From: an uncultured Pirellula sp.
GTDB taxonomy: Bacteria; Planctomycetota; Planctomycetia; Pirellulales; Pirellulaceae
Assembly: GCA_903892365.1 (NCBI GenBank)
Contig: CAITIF010000218.1
Coordinates: forward strand, 1 to 6,253
Reading direction: 5' to 3'
DNA: 6,253 bases
Every line of letters begins with the position of its first letter. Position 1 is the stretch's first letter. Made by a program: the position numbers and the translations under genes. The notes beneath the pieces were generated by a model. It had not been told where the DNA came from. It made no database searches and saw only the letters and a program-made list of their open reading frames with translations. Of the stretch, positions 1 through 5,923 are shown piece by piece.

Positions 1-2
1 AT

Positions 3-116
3 CTTTTCGATGAAGAGTGCCGAAAGTTCTACGACTTGGAAGGTCTGTGGGCGGACGCGGTTCGTGTCGATCTCACCGAAGCTCTTCGGGATACCAACGC
101 TCGAGCCACGTTCTAG
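3..116 (+). CDS. C-terminal end of an unidentified protein (5' truncated by window)
   Basis: An open frame enters from the left edge in the third forward frame and ends at a TAG at 114-116, giving 37 residues that begin LFDEECRKFYDLEGLW and end NARATF. The composition is strongly charged (many D, E and R) with no membrane segment, which looks like the soluble helical tail of a real protein rather than noise. It lies 31 nt upstream of the next small gene on the same strand, so the two could share a transcript. I do not recognise the family from this fragment. The competing frame over the same bases gives a basic, serine-rich peptide that looks non-coding. Confidence 0.5.
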   Translation, partial: LFDEECRKFYDLEGLWADAVRVDLTEALRDTNARATF

Positions 117-147
117 GCGTTCGAAATATCAACGGAGCATGAAGCGA

Positions 148-339
148 ATGGCGATTTCTATCGAGTACCTACTGTGGCTGATACCGATTCTTGCATCGGT
201 ATCCTTGGTGATGGCAGCCACGCGTCATGAACGCAATGATTTGATTTTGAGCCAAGCTTGGAAGACAGCGGTTTGGACGCTCGGATTTCTCGGCACGATT
301 GCGGTCGTGCTTTGGTTTGCCATGTTCTGGATCGGCTGA
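148..339 (+). CDS. small two-helix membrane protein, function unknown
   Basis: A 63-residue protein with two hydrophobic helices, about residues 5-24 (from EYLLWLIPIL) and 41-62 (from AVWTLGFLGT). They are joined by a charged loop holding R26, H27, E28, R29 and K39. By the positive-inside rule the loop would be cytoplasmic with both ends outside. I chose the ATG at 148 because a GGAG at 134-137 sits 10 nt before it; an ATG at 139 (adding MKR) is too close to that GGAG. The frame stays open further upstream to an ATG at 10, but that stretch overlaps the end of the previous gene and has poor composition. The product ends 6 nt before the stop of the convergent small gene. The family is not recognised; two helices with a short charged loop is all that can be said. 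Confidence 0.6.
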   Translation: MAISIEYLLWLIPILASVSLVMAATRHERNDLILSQAWKTAVWTLGFLGTIAVVLWFAMFWIG

Positions 340-345
340 TTCCAG

Positions 346-549
346 TTATTTGTTCATCTGAGCCATTTCGTCGTCAAAATCAAGCGACGGTGCAGCCACT
401 TCGGCAAGAGGATCTGATGCCTCGCCGGAAGGGCTCGACGACTTGTTTTTTCCAGGCTTTTTCGGTCTTCCGAGCATTGCGGCTACGATCGTTGCGACCA
501 CTAGTCCCAACATGAATACGATCCACAAGTAAGGTAGCAAAATGTACAT
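346..549 (-). CDS. small single-helix membrane protein with charged tail, function unknown
   Basis: Reading leftward from an ATG at 547-549, this is a 67-residue protein. Residues 2-26 form one hydrophobic helix (YILLPYLWIVFMLGLVVATI and on). A basic patch follows (RPKKPGKNK), then a Ser/Pro-rich linker and an acidic tail containing LDFDDEMAQMNK. The architecture suggests a membrane anchor with a cytoplasmic disordered tail. A TTG three codons upstream (556-558) is an alternative start; neither has a clear Shine-Dalgarno site. Helix, basic stop-transfer patch and acidic tail in the right order argue that it is real. The neighbouring gene on the other strand ends 6 nt away, tail to tail. Function unknown. 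Confidence 0.55.
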   Translation of the reverse strand: MYILLPYLWIVFMLGLVVATIVAAMLGRPKKPGKNKSSSPSGEASDPLAEVAAPSLDFDDEMAQMNK

Positions 550-623
550 GGCAGCCAAAGAATGGGAAGTAAAGCTTGTTCTCGAAGAAGCCCAATAGCA
601 CTACAGCCTAGTTTGCAATGGTC

Positions 624-635
624 ACTTGTACAAGT
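624..635. promoter_or_regulatory. perfect 12-bp palindrome, possible operator
   Basis: ACTTGTACAAGT reads identically on both strands. It lies in the gap between two divergently read genes, where a dimeric regulator could bind. One or two 12-bp palindromes are expected by chance in a sequence of this length, so placement is the only argument for function. Confidence 0.2.
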
Positions 636-807
636 TTTCCCCTCAAAAGCAGCCTAAGAAACCTTGAGTTGGCAAATTCGGATCATCTGGAAGGATTTGA
701 ATCGACTGCTACCATACGTATCCCGGAGATTCGCCAGCAGGTGAGTCGAGATCTGGGGTGGATTTCCAATGTTTTGGCGGGACCTTTTTTACTTTTCTAG
801 CGATTGC

Positions 808-812
808 AAGGA
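808..812 (+). promoter_or_regulatory. ribosome binding site deciding the start of the folate gene
   Basis: AAGGA lies 9 nt before the ATG at 822. It favours that codon over the in-frame TTG at 804, which would lie upstream of the site. Confidence 0.55.
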
Positions 813-821
813 CTCTTGTTG

Positions 822-1427
822 ATGGATGGCGCACCTGTATCTGAGCTTTTTGAGTTGAAGAATGCAATTCGGAAACAAGCACACGAGAATCGCAAGGCGC
901 AGCTCGACAAAGATGCTATCTCCGAAAAAATTGTTGAGCGTTTCATGCAGTTGGACGAGTATGCGGCTGCAAAAACGGTCATGTTCTACGTCGACGTGCG
1001 GGACGAGGTTCGGACGCGTCAGGCTTTGCCCGCTGCCATTGCCAGTGGCAAGCGCATTGTGGTGCCCTACTGCGTCGACGGAGAGTTGGAGCTGTTTTGG
1101 CTGGAAAACATGGATGAGCTGGAGCTGGGAATGTATCGCATTTTGGAGCCGACGGCATCCATGCGAACGGTCGAGCGAAAGAAGCTCCAGCCAACCGATT
1201 TGGATCTTGTGATGGTTCCGGGAGTTGCATTCGATCGCAATGGCGGAAGGACCGGACATGGCAAAGGTTACTATGATAAACTTTTGCAGCATGCGCGTTT
1301 GGATGCGCCGTTGATCGCTTTGTCGTTCGAGTGCCAATTGTTCGATAAAATACCTGCGGAAAGTCACGACATTTTTATGGACAAGGTCGTAACTGAAGCT
1401 GCCGTTTATCAAGGCAAAGGACGATAA
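822..1427 (+). CDS. ygfA: 5-formyltetrahydrofolate cyclo-ligase
   Basis: A 201-residue protein of the 5-FTHF cyclo-ligase family (MTHFS; YgfA/Fau in E. coli). The enzyme uses ATP to convert 5-formyl-THF to 5,10-methenyl-THF in the cytoplasm, returning this stored or inhibitory folate to the one-carbon pool. The sequence shows the N-terminal basic helix expected to contact substrate and nucleotide (KNAIRKQAHENRK, about 13-25), the RDEVRT segment near 60-65, and the family signature GGRTGHGKGYYDK at 141-153, the ATP/phosphate-binding loop. VMVPGVAFDRNG just before it is also typical. Length is normal for the family. The start at 822 is set by AAGGA at 808-812. It is the first gene of a tight three-gene unit; the next start is 4 nt after its stop. 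No key element appears to be missing. Confidence 0.93.
   Translation: MDGAPVSELFELKNAIRKQAHENRKAQLDKDAISEKIVERFMQLDEYAAAKTVMFYVDVRDEVRTRQALPAAIASGKRIVVPYCVDGELELFWLENMDELELGMYRILEPTASMRTVERKKLQPTDLDLVMVPGVAFDRNGGRTGHGKGYYDKLLQHARLDAPLIALSFECQLFDKIPAESHDIFMDKVVTEAAVYQGKGR
1416..1421 (+). promoter_or_regulatory. ribosome binding site inside the end of the folate gene
   Basis: AAAGGA lies 10 nt before the ATG at 1432 and within the last codons of the upstream gene. It supports that start over the in-frame ATG at 1453 and fits co-translation of the pair. Confidence 0.5.
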
Positions 1428-1431
1428 ACCG

Positions 1432-2028
1432 ATGGTTCGAACAGCGAGTACTATGTTGGCGTTGGGTACCAAGGCACCCTCGTTTAAGCTTAAGAATATC
1501 GATGGGCAGTTCGTTTCCTTATCTGATTTTCAGGGGAAGCAAGGGCTGGTCGTGATCTTCATGTGCAATCATTGCCCCTACGTAAAGCATGTCGCTCCCG
1601 AGCTCGCACGCATCTCCAAAGACTATATGCCCCAAGGCATTGGATTCGTAGGTGTCAGCTCCAACGATTCGGACGCCTACCCCGATGACGGTCCTGTAAA
1701 GATGGCGGAGGAAGCGGCGATTCGGGGATACACTTTTCCGTATCTCTTTGATGAAGATCAATCTGTTGCGATTGCTTACAACGCCGCATGTACACCTGAT
1801 ATCTTTCTTTTTGACTCGGAATTGAAGCTGGTTTACCGTGGTCAATTGGATGATTCCCGTCCGAAGACGGACAGGCCTCTGACGGGCGAGGATCTGAGAG
1901 ATGCGCTGGACTGCGTTCTGAATCATCAACCGATACCGTCAGAACAACGCCCAAGCATCGGCTGCAATATCAAGTGGAAGCCCGGGGCAGAGCCAGACTA
2001 CTTTAACGCTCTTGGCATTTCAGGATGA
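1432..2028 (+). CDS. thioredoxin-fold (AhpC/TSA-like) redox protein with CNHC site
   Basis: A 198-residue protein with a peroxiredoxin/thioredoxin-like fold. The N-terminus ALGTKAPSFKLKNIDG (10-25) is the standard opening of AhpC/TSA domains. The redox centre is the CxxC of FMCNHCPYVKH, C45 and C48. ACTPDIFLFD carries the cis-proline P122 that faces the active site, and C120 just before it is a third cysteine. Proteins with this MCNHCPYVK motif form a common, poorly characterised thioredoxin-family group of about this length. No signal peptide or membrane helix is seen, so it is probably cytoplasmic. Whether it acts as a disulfide reductase or a peroxidase cannot be read from the sequence. 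It sits 4 nt after the folate gene and its stop overlaps the ispF start. Confidence 0.85.
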   Translation: MVRTASTMLALGTKAPSFKLKNIDGQFVSLSDFQGKQGLVVIFMCNHCPYVKHVAPELARISKDYMPQGIGFVGVSSNDSDAYPDDGPVKMAEEAAIRGYTFPYLFDEDQSVAIAYNAACTPDIFLFDSELKLVYRGQLDDSRPKTDRPLTGEDLRDALDCVLNHQPIPSEQRPSIGCNIKWKPGAEPDYFNALGISG

Positions 2029-2513
2029 ACGCGATTCAAGGATTACGAGTTGGGCTGGGAATGGACTCGCATCGAATCGCGAGTGGTGGGCCGCTGATTC
2101 TGGGCGGAATCAAGCTGGATGCCGACATGCATCTCGTCGGCCATTCGGACGCGGACGTTCTGCTGCATGCGATCACGGATGCGGTATTGAGTGCCGCGGG
2201 GTTGCCCGATATCGGACAGATCTTTCCCAACACTTCGGATGAAAACAAAGGTCGGGATTCGGGTGAGATGCTCGCTCAAGCAATGGACTTGGTGCGAGAA
2301 AACGGTTGGAGCATTCTGAATCTAGATTGTGTCGTTCAGATGGAGCGACCCAAGTTGTCCCCGTACAAGGGATTGTTGAAGCAGCGCATTGCCGAGCTGC
2401 TGCGGATTGATATCTCGCAGGTGTCCGTCAAGGGAAAAACAGGGGAAGGTGTCGGCGAGATCGGGCGATCCGAGCTCGCGGCGGCAACCTGTGTCGTTTT
2501 GCTTTACAAGTAA
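2025..2513 (+). CDS. ispF: 2-C-methyl-D-erythritol 2,4-cyclodiphosphate synthase
   Basis: A 162-residue IspF. It converts CDP-ME 2-phosphate to methylerythritol 2,4-cyclodiphosphate with release of CMP, in the MEP isoprenoid pathway; family members are trimers with a metal ion in each active site. The metal ligands are visible as D14 and H16 in GLGMDSHR and H48 in GHSDADVLLHA. The flexible-loop H40, DIGQIFPN near 61-68 and the C-terminal substrate/CMP-binding block VKGKTGEGVGEIGR are all present. Length is normal. The ATG overlaps the TGA of the thioredoxin-like gene (ATGA at 2025-2028), suggesting translational coupling; only a weak AGG immediately precedes it. It is the last gene of the unit, 12 nt from the stop of the convergent nuclease-like gene, with no clear terminator between. 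Confidence 0.95.
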   Translation: MNAIQGLRVGLGMDSHRIASGGPLILGGIKLDADMHLVGHSDADVLLHAITDAVLSAAGLPDIGQIFPNTSDENKGRDSGEMLAQAMDLVRENGWSILNLDCVVQMERPKLSPYKGLLKQRIAELLRIDISQVSVKGKTGEGVGEIGRSELAAATCVVLLYK

Positions 2514-2525
2514 GCGAAGCGGCGA

Positions 2526-3509
2526 TCAGTCGTCGTCGTTGCCGATTTCGATCACGCACGAAATAAGGTAATGATCGGAGAACCGTTTCTTGTAGTCTCG
2601 GATTTCATTGTCGGTTCCATTTTTGGTTTTATGAACCGTTTGGGACGACTTTGCAAACTCGGGTTGCTGGGACGCAACAAAGATTCGATCAAAGGGAGCG
2701 CTCGAATAGCCTTGGCCCCAGGCAGCGGTCGTCCCGACATCTTGCGAGTTCAAATCAGTAAAGCCAGCCTCGGCGAGCACTTTGGGAGATCCGTCTTCGG
2801 GGGCTAGGAAATTGCTGTCACCTAGGATGACGATGTCATCGTCCTTGAATTGCTCTTTCAGTGAGGGTAAGTTGGCAACGAATGCTTCGACCTCGGCGAG
2901 CCGTTGCTTTTCCGTGAATTTTTTGTCGCTTTTGTCAACATCATTGCGATTCGACTTCAGGTGAATTGGGACAAAAACGACATCCGATTTACCGCTGCCG
3001 AACGAAAGCTTCACCGCGTTGGCGCCCCGTTCCCAAAACTTGATGCCGTAGGTTTCGTTCTCACCCACAGGCACTCGAAATGGCTCGCCTACCATGGTCG
3101 CTTTGCTGGTACACCAAGCAAGCCCCGTATGCTGTCCCCGAACGATAAAATCTTCGGTCCCTTCGGCATAGTTTGCCTTGGGGAACAGAACATATTGCCA
3201 TGTTTGGTTGTGATTTTCCTTCAGTTGGGCAAAGACCTGATCAAGCGGCTTGCTGCGGAAGGGCTCGCTGTTTTCATCCACGCCGATTTCTTCGAGAGCC
3301 AACACATCGACTTTGCATTGGGCAATATAGTCCGACAAATCTTTTGGAGATTGGACAACGTCTTTGCCTGGTTTTCCTCGCTTATCGGCGAACCCAAGCC
3401 ATTCGATGTTCCAGGCACCAACAACGATTTGTTGGGAGAATGCTTCTTTTGCGGGCATCGTGGCAAGAGCCATGAAAGCGGTTAGAACACAAGCGGATAT
3501 GTTTTTCAC
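2526..3509 (-). CDS. exported endonuclease/exonuclease/phosphatase-family protein
   Basis: A 327-residue protein read leftward, with the EEP (DNase I-like) fold. Family landmarks occur in order: WNIEW (33-37, metal-side N34), LALEEIG (E73/E74, metal ligand), PIHLKSN (H183), GDSN (230-233, equivalent of the usual GDxN), PFDRIF (D274) and SDH (311-313, catalytic histidine). The N-terminus is a signal peptide: lysine, hydrophobic core CVLTAFMALATM, probable cleavage after AFS at residue 25, so export is likely. I chose GTG at 3507-3509 because it puts the signal peptide at the very N-terminus and lies about 20 nt downstream of a promoter-like sequence. ATGs near 3593-3596 would add 28-29 residues before the signal. 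Substrate (DNA, RNA, phospholipid or sugar phosphate) cannot be told. It ends GNDDD. Confidence 0.85.
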   Translation of the reverse strand: MKNISACVLTAFMALATMPAKEAFSQQIVVGAWNIEWLGFADKRGKPGKDVVQSPKDLSDYIAQCKVDVLALEEIGVDENSEPFRSKPLDQVFAQLKENHNQTWQYVLFPKANYAEGTEDFIVRGQHTGLAWCTSKATMVGEPFRVPVGENETYGIKFWERGANAVKLSFGSGKSDVVFVPIHLKSNRNDVDKSDKKFTEKQRLAEVEAFVANLPSLKEQFKDDDIVILGDSNFLAPEDGSPKVLAEAGFTDLNSQDVGTTAAWGQGYSSAPFDRIFVASQQPEFAKSSQTVHKTKNGTDNEIRDYKKRFSDHYLISCVIEIGNDDD

Positions 3510-3535
3510 GAGGCGTTGTTTCCAATTTCCTTCGA

Positions 3536-3564
3536 ATTCAAATCGAAATAAGCAAGACTGCCAA
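3536..3564 (-). promoter_or_regulatory. possible sigma70-type promoter for the exported EEP protein
   Basis: On the minus strand TTGGCA (3564-3559, five of six to TTGACA) is followed after 17 nt by TTGAAT (3541-3536, four of six to TATAAT). Transcription would begin near 3529, about 20 nt before the GTG at 3509. This also argues against starts at 3593-3596, which would lie upstream of it. It is a consensus match only. Confidence 0.35.
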
Positions 3565-3652
3565 AGAATCAGACACGCCGACGAAGAAACCATCAAGGTT
3601 ACTTTTGTGAGGGAGAAGGAAGTTTTGTGGATTCTTCATCTCCTTGCCTTTC

Positions 3653-3661
3653 TGCTATAAC
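3653..3661 (+). promoter_or_regulatory. possible extended -10 promoter for the desaturase-peroxidase unit
   Basis: TGCTATAAC matches the extended -10 form TGnTATAAT at all but the last base. No good -35 is seen 17-18 nt upstream, which is usual for extended -10 promoters. Transcription would begin near 3668, leaving a leader of about 180 nt before the ATG at 3849. Confidence 0.35.
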
Positions 3662-3676
3662 TTCAGCAGCGTTTCT

Positions 3677-3720
3677 TGGCTCGGCTCAATCACAGGTAAC
3701 CCTGGGGCTTGGCCGAGTCA
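3677..3720 (+). repeat. nested inverted repeat in the presumed desaturase leader
   Basis: TGGCTCGGCT (3677-3686) can pair with GGCCGAGTCA (3711-3720) over 10 bp in RNA, including two G-U pairs. Inside it, CAGG (3693-3696) pairs with CCTG (3701-3704) around a TAAC loop. The structure would form just after the predicted transcription start. No T-run follows, so it does not look like a simple terminator. Confidence 0.35.
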
Positions 3721-3848
3721 CATTCCTTGAAAAAGGGGTGTGCTTCGCGGCTAGCGCCCACGGCTCAAGTCGATCCCATGGATCAAATCGGGCTGTCGCA
3801 AAGCCCCGTTCTTGTTTTTGTTGTCACCACGTCAAATTTGCAAAATTC

Positions 3849-5369
3849 ATGACTAAACGTCGAGTCGTAATCATTGGAGCAGGGCCGGGCGGCCTCACAT
3901 CGGCACTTCAGCTAGCCCACGCGGGGGCTGATGTGACTGTTTTGGAATCTCGGCCGCAAGTTGGAGGCCGCTGTTCCAGCATCTATGCGGACGGGTTTCG
4001 ATTTGACACAGGCCCAACGTTTTATTTGTACCCCAGAATTTTGAAGGAGATCTTCGCCTCCATCGGACGGGACATTGATCAAGACATTCCGATGAAACGC
4101 TTGGATCCTCAATACCGCGTTTCCTTTGGTGCTGGTGGGCATCTGGACTGTACGCATGATTTGGCAGAAATGGACCGTCAGATACAGCAGCTCTCGCCAC
4201 CTGACGTTGGGGCACTTGGGAGATATCTCGACAAGAATCGAGTCAAGCTGGCCAAGTTTCGGCCAATTCTAGAATCGCCCTTCAACAGCATGCTCGATTT
4301 GCTCCGGCCCTCGTTGCTAGCTGCGGCTTCTCATGTTCAGCCTTGGAAAACTCTTGGCCAGGATTTGCAGACCTATTTTAAAGACCCACGGTTGGTCATC
4401 GCATTTTCATTTCAAGCAAAATATCTAGGAATGTCACCGTTCCGCTGTCCAAGTTTGTTCTCCATCTTGTCGTTTTTGGAGTACGAATATGGCGTGTATC
4501 ACCCAATCGGAGGTTGCGGGCAAGTCAGTGAGCGGATGGCCCAGATCGCAACCGAAAAAGGATGCAAGATTCGTACTAGCGAACCTGTCGAGCGATTGGA
4601 GTTCAGCGGCAAGCGAGTCACAGCCGTACACACCAACCAAGGCCGATACGAAGCAGATGCAATTATCATCAATGCCGACTTTGCACATGCGATGCAAAAG
4701 TTGGTTCCAGACCACCTGCGCAAACGGTGGTCGAACGCCAAAATTGAAAAGAAGCGTTTCTCCTGCTCGACGTTCATGATGTATTTGGGAATCAAAGGCC
4801 GATACGATAATCTCAAGCATCACACCATTCACATTTCCAAAGACTACGACCGGAATCTGCGACAAATTGAAGACGAAAAAGTACTTCCTGATGATCCGTC
4901 AATTTACGTTCAAAACCCTTGTGTGACCGACGATTCGCTGGCCCCCGATGGGAAAAGCACTCTTTACGTTCTTGTTCCCGTCCCGCAATTGTCACCAAGC
5001 ACGCCATGGGACGCCCAGCAGACGGCCCAATTTCGTGCATTGACTATGAAGCGACTCGCGGACATCGGACTTGGTGATCTGGAGGAGCGAATCGAGTACG
5101 AACAAATTGTTACTCCGGCAAATTGGCGAGACGATTTTTCCGTTTACCGAGGTGCTACTTTCAATCTTGCTCACAACTTGAAGCAGATGCTTCATCTGCG
5201 GCCTCATAACAAGTTTGAAGAATTGGACGGGGTCTATCTCGTTGGCGGTGGAACTCACCCTGGTAGCGGGCTACCGGTGATCTACGAATCGACTCGGATT
5301 ACCTGCAAGCAACTGCTTCCGGACCTTGGACTGTCTGCAAATTTTATTCACGAAGCCCTCTCGGTATAA
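3849..5369 (+). CDS. crtI: CrtI/CrtN-family carotenoid desaturase
   Basis: A 506-residue FAD-dependent amine-oxidase-fold protein of the phytoene desaturase family. The N-terminus RRVVIIGAGPGGLTSALQLA carries the dinucleotide-binding GxGxxG (G10, G12, G15), with E33 for the ribose and GGR at 39-41. FDTGPTF follows, as usual for CrtI. Near the C-terminus VGGGTHPGSGLP (465-476) is the second flavin-contact motif of the family. Length is typical. Such enzymes dehydrogenate phytoene (C40) or diapophytoene/squalene-derived C30 precursors at the membrane surface; relatives (CrtD, CrtO, CrtP) act on later intermediates, so the exact substrate is open and the symbol is at family level. The start at 3849 places the Rossmann strand at residue 5. 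The frame stays open 74 codons upstream, but that stretch looks non-coding. A peroxidase gene follows after 14 nt. Confidence 0.87.
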   Translation: MTKRRVVIIGAGPGGLTSALQLAHAGADVTVLESRPQVGGRCSSIYADGFRFDTGPTFYLYPRILKEIFASIGRDIDQDIPMKRLDPQYRVSFGAGGHLDCTHDLAEMDRQIQQLSPPDVGALGRYLDKNRVKLAKFRPILESPFNSMLDLLRPSLLAAASHVQPWKTLGQDLQTYFKDPRLVIAFSFQAKYLGMSPFRCPSLFSILSFLEYEYGVYHPIGGCGQVSERMAQIATEKGCKIRTSEPVERLEFSGKRVTAVHTNQGRYEADAIIINADFAHAMQKLVPDHLRKRWSNAKIEKKRFSCSTFMMYLGIKGRYDNLKHHTIHISKDYDRNLRQIEDEKVLPDDPSIYVQNPCVTDDSLAPDGKSTLYVLVPVPQLSPSTPWDAQQTAQFRALTMKRLADIGLGDLEERIEYEQIVTPANWRDDFSVYRGATFNLAHNLKQMLHLRPHNKFEELDGVYLVGGGTHPGSGLPVIYESTRITCKQLLPDLGLSANFIHEALSV

Positions 5370-5383
5370 AGATTGCAAAATCC

Positions 5384-5887
5384 TTGAACCAAACAGCATA
5401 TCAGGCATCGGCCTTCGACTTTTCGGCCACAACCATTGACGGCAAAGTTGTTTCCTTGGACATGTACCGAGGTTCAGTGTTGCTTATTGTTAATGTCGCC
5501 AGTCATTGCGGATTTACGGGGCAGTATCAACCGCTCCAGCATCTGCACGAGACCTATTGCCAGCAAGGTTTTTTTGTGCTGGGGTTTCCTTGCAATCAGT
5601 TTTTGGGGCAAGAACCGGAAAGCGACGCGCAAATCAAGGAATTTTGTTCGCTCCGCTACGATGTTTCGTTTCCGATGTTCTCCAAGATACAGGTCAATGG
5701 TAGCGACACGCATCCGCTTTATCGATTTCTCAAGTCGCAGGCAAAAGGGCTGATGGGCAGCGAAGCGATCAAGTGGAACTTCACGAAATTTCTTGTGAAT
5801 CGTGAAGGCCAAGCAGTGGCGCGTTATTCGCCCACCACATCGCCCCTGAGCCTTTCGAGTGCGATTGAGCAGGAGCTGAAAAAATAG
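5384..5887 (+). CDS. gpx: glutathione peroxidase family protein (probably thioredoxin-dependent)
   Basis: A 167-residue Cys-type GPx that reduces hydrogen or organic peroxides. The catalytic tetrad is visible: C42 in NVASHCGFT, Q76 in GQEP, and W131/N132 in KWNFTKFLV. FPCNQF (68-73) is the family signature. C88 in EFCSLRY lies where the resolving cysteine of non-selenium GPx sits, which implies an intramolecular disulfide reduced by thioredoxin rather than by glutathione (known for this class; inferred here). No selenocysteine codon is involved. The start is a TTG at 5384; no ATG fits the normal N-terminal length and no Shine-Dalgarno site is evident. It has no signal peptide, so is cytoplasmic. 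It lies 14 nt after the carotenoid desaturase and is probably co-transcribed with it. Confidence 0.92.
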   Translation: MNQTAYQASAFDFSATTIDGKVVSLDMYRGSVLLIVNVASHCGFTGQYQPLQHLHETYCQQGFFVLGFPCNQFLGQEPESDAQIKEFCSLRYDVSFPMFSKIQVNGSDTHPLYRFLKSQAKGLMGSEAIKWNFTKFLVNREGQAVARYSPTTSPLSLSSAIEQELKK

Positions 5888-5897
5888 GTTTGAGTGA

Positions 5898-5917
5898 AGG
5901 CCGGCGAGTGACGGCCT
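5898..5917. terminator. GC hairpin between convergent genes, possible bidirectional terminator
   Basis: AGGCCG (5898-5903) and CGGCCT (5912-5917) form a perfect 6-bp stem around an 8-nt loop. It lies between the stop codons of the peroxidase and the rhamnulokinase, where a terminator is expected. No T-run directly follows on the + strand. On the - strand a run of six Ts lies about 15 nt beyond, so it is not a textbook intrinsic terminator. Confidence 0.4.
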
Positions 5918-5923
5918 AGCAGC

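Larger units (their letters stand above)
550..821. other. intergenic region between divergent genes
   Basis: About 270 bp separate the leftward small membrane gene from the folate gene. The only open frame (618-800, +) has a composition unlike its neighbours, no recognisable motif and no ribosome binding site, so I do not call it a gene. Promoters for both flanking units presumably lie here, but I could not find a convincing -35/-10 pair. The one distinct element is the 12-bp palindrome listed separately. Confidence 0.5.

Noticed and set aside
10..147. N-terminal extension of the small two-helix membrane protein from ATG 10
   Set aside because: It overlaps the end of the upstream gene in another frame, is basic and serine-rich, and would place 46 odd residues before the first helix. 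A GGAG at 134-137 supports ATG 148.
618..800. 60-codon + strand open frame in the intergenic region
   Set aside because: No ribosome binding site, no motif, and a composition typical of untranslated sequence.
804..821. TTG start at 804 for the folate gene
   Set aside because: The AAGGA at 808-812 lies downstream of it and is well placed for ATG 822.
789..1472. Long - strand frame antisense to the folate gene
   Set aside because: It mirrors a well-supported gene; the translated product shows no domain and is rich in His, Gln and Arg as expected of a shadow frame.
1519..1929. 136-codon - strand frame antisense to the thioredoxin-like gene
   Set aside because: It overlaps a gene with clear active-site motifs and shows none of its own.
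2904..3485. 193-codon + strand frame antisense to the exported EEP gene
   Set aside because: The minus-strand product has all EEP motifs in order and a signal peptide; this frame has no recognisable feature despite its length.
3627..3848. 74-codon in-frame extension of the desaturase, including a Cys/His-rich SCFCCHH
   Set aside because: Family members begin a few residues before the GxGxxG motif, which fits ATG 3849. The extension is Ser/Arg-rich and overlaps the promoter-like and hairpin sequences. The Cys/His run looks accidental, though homologue alignment could overturn this.
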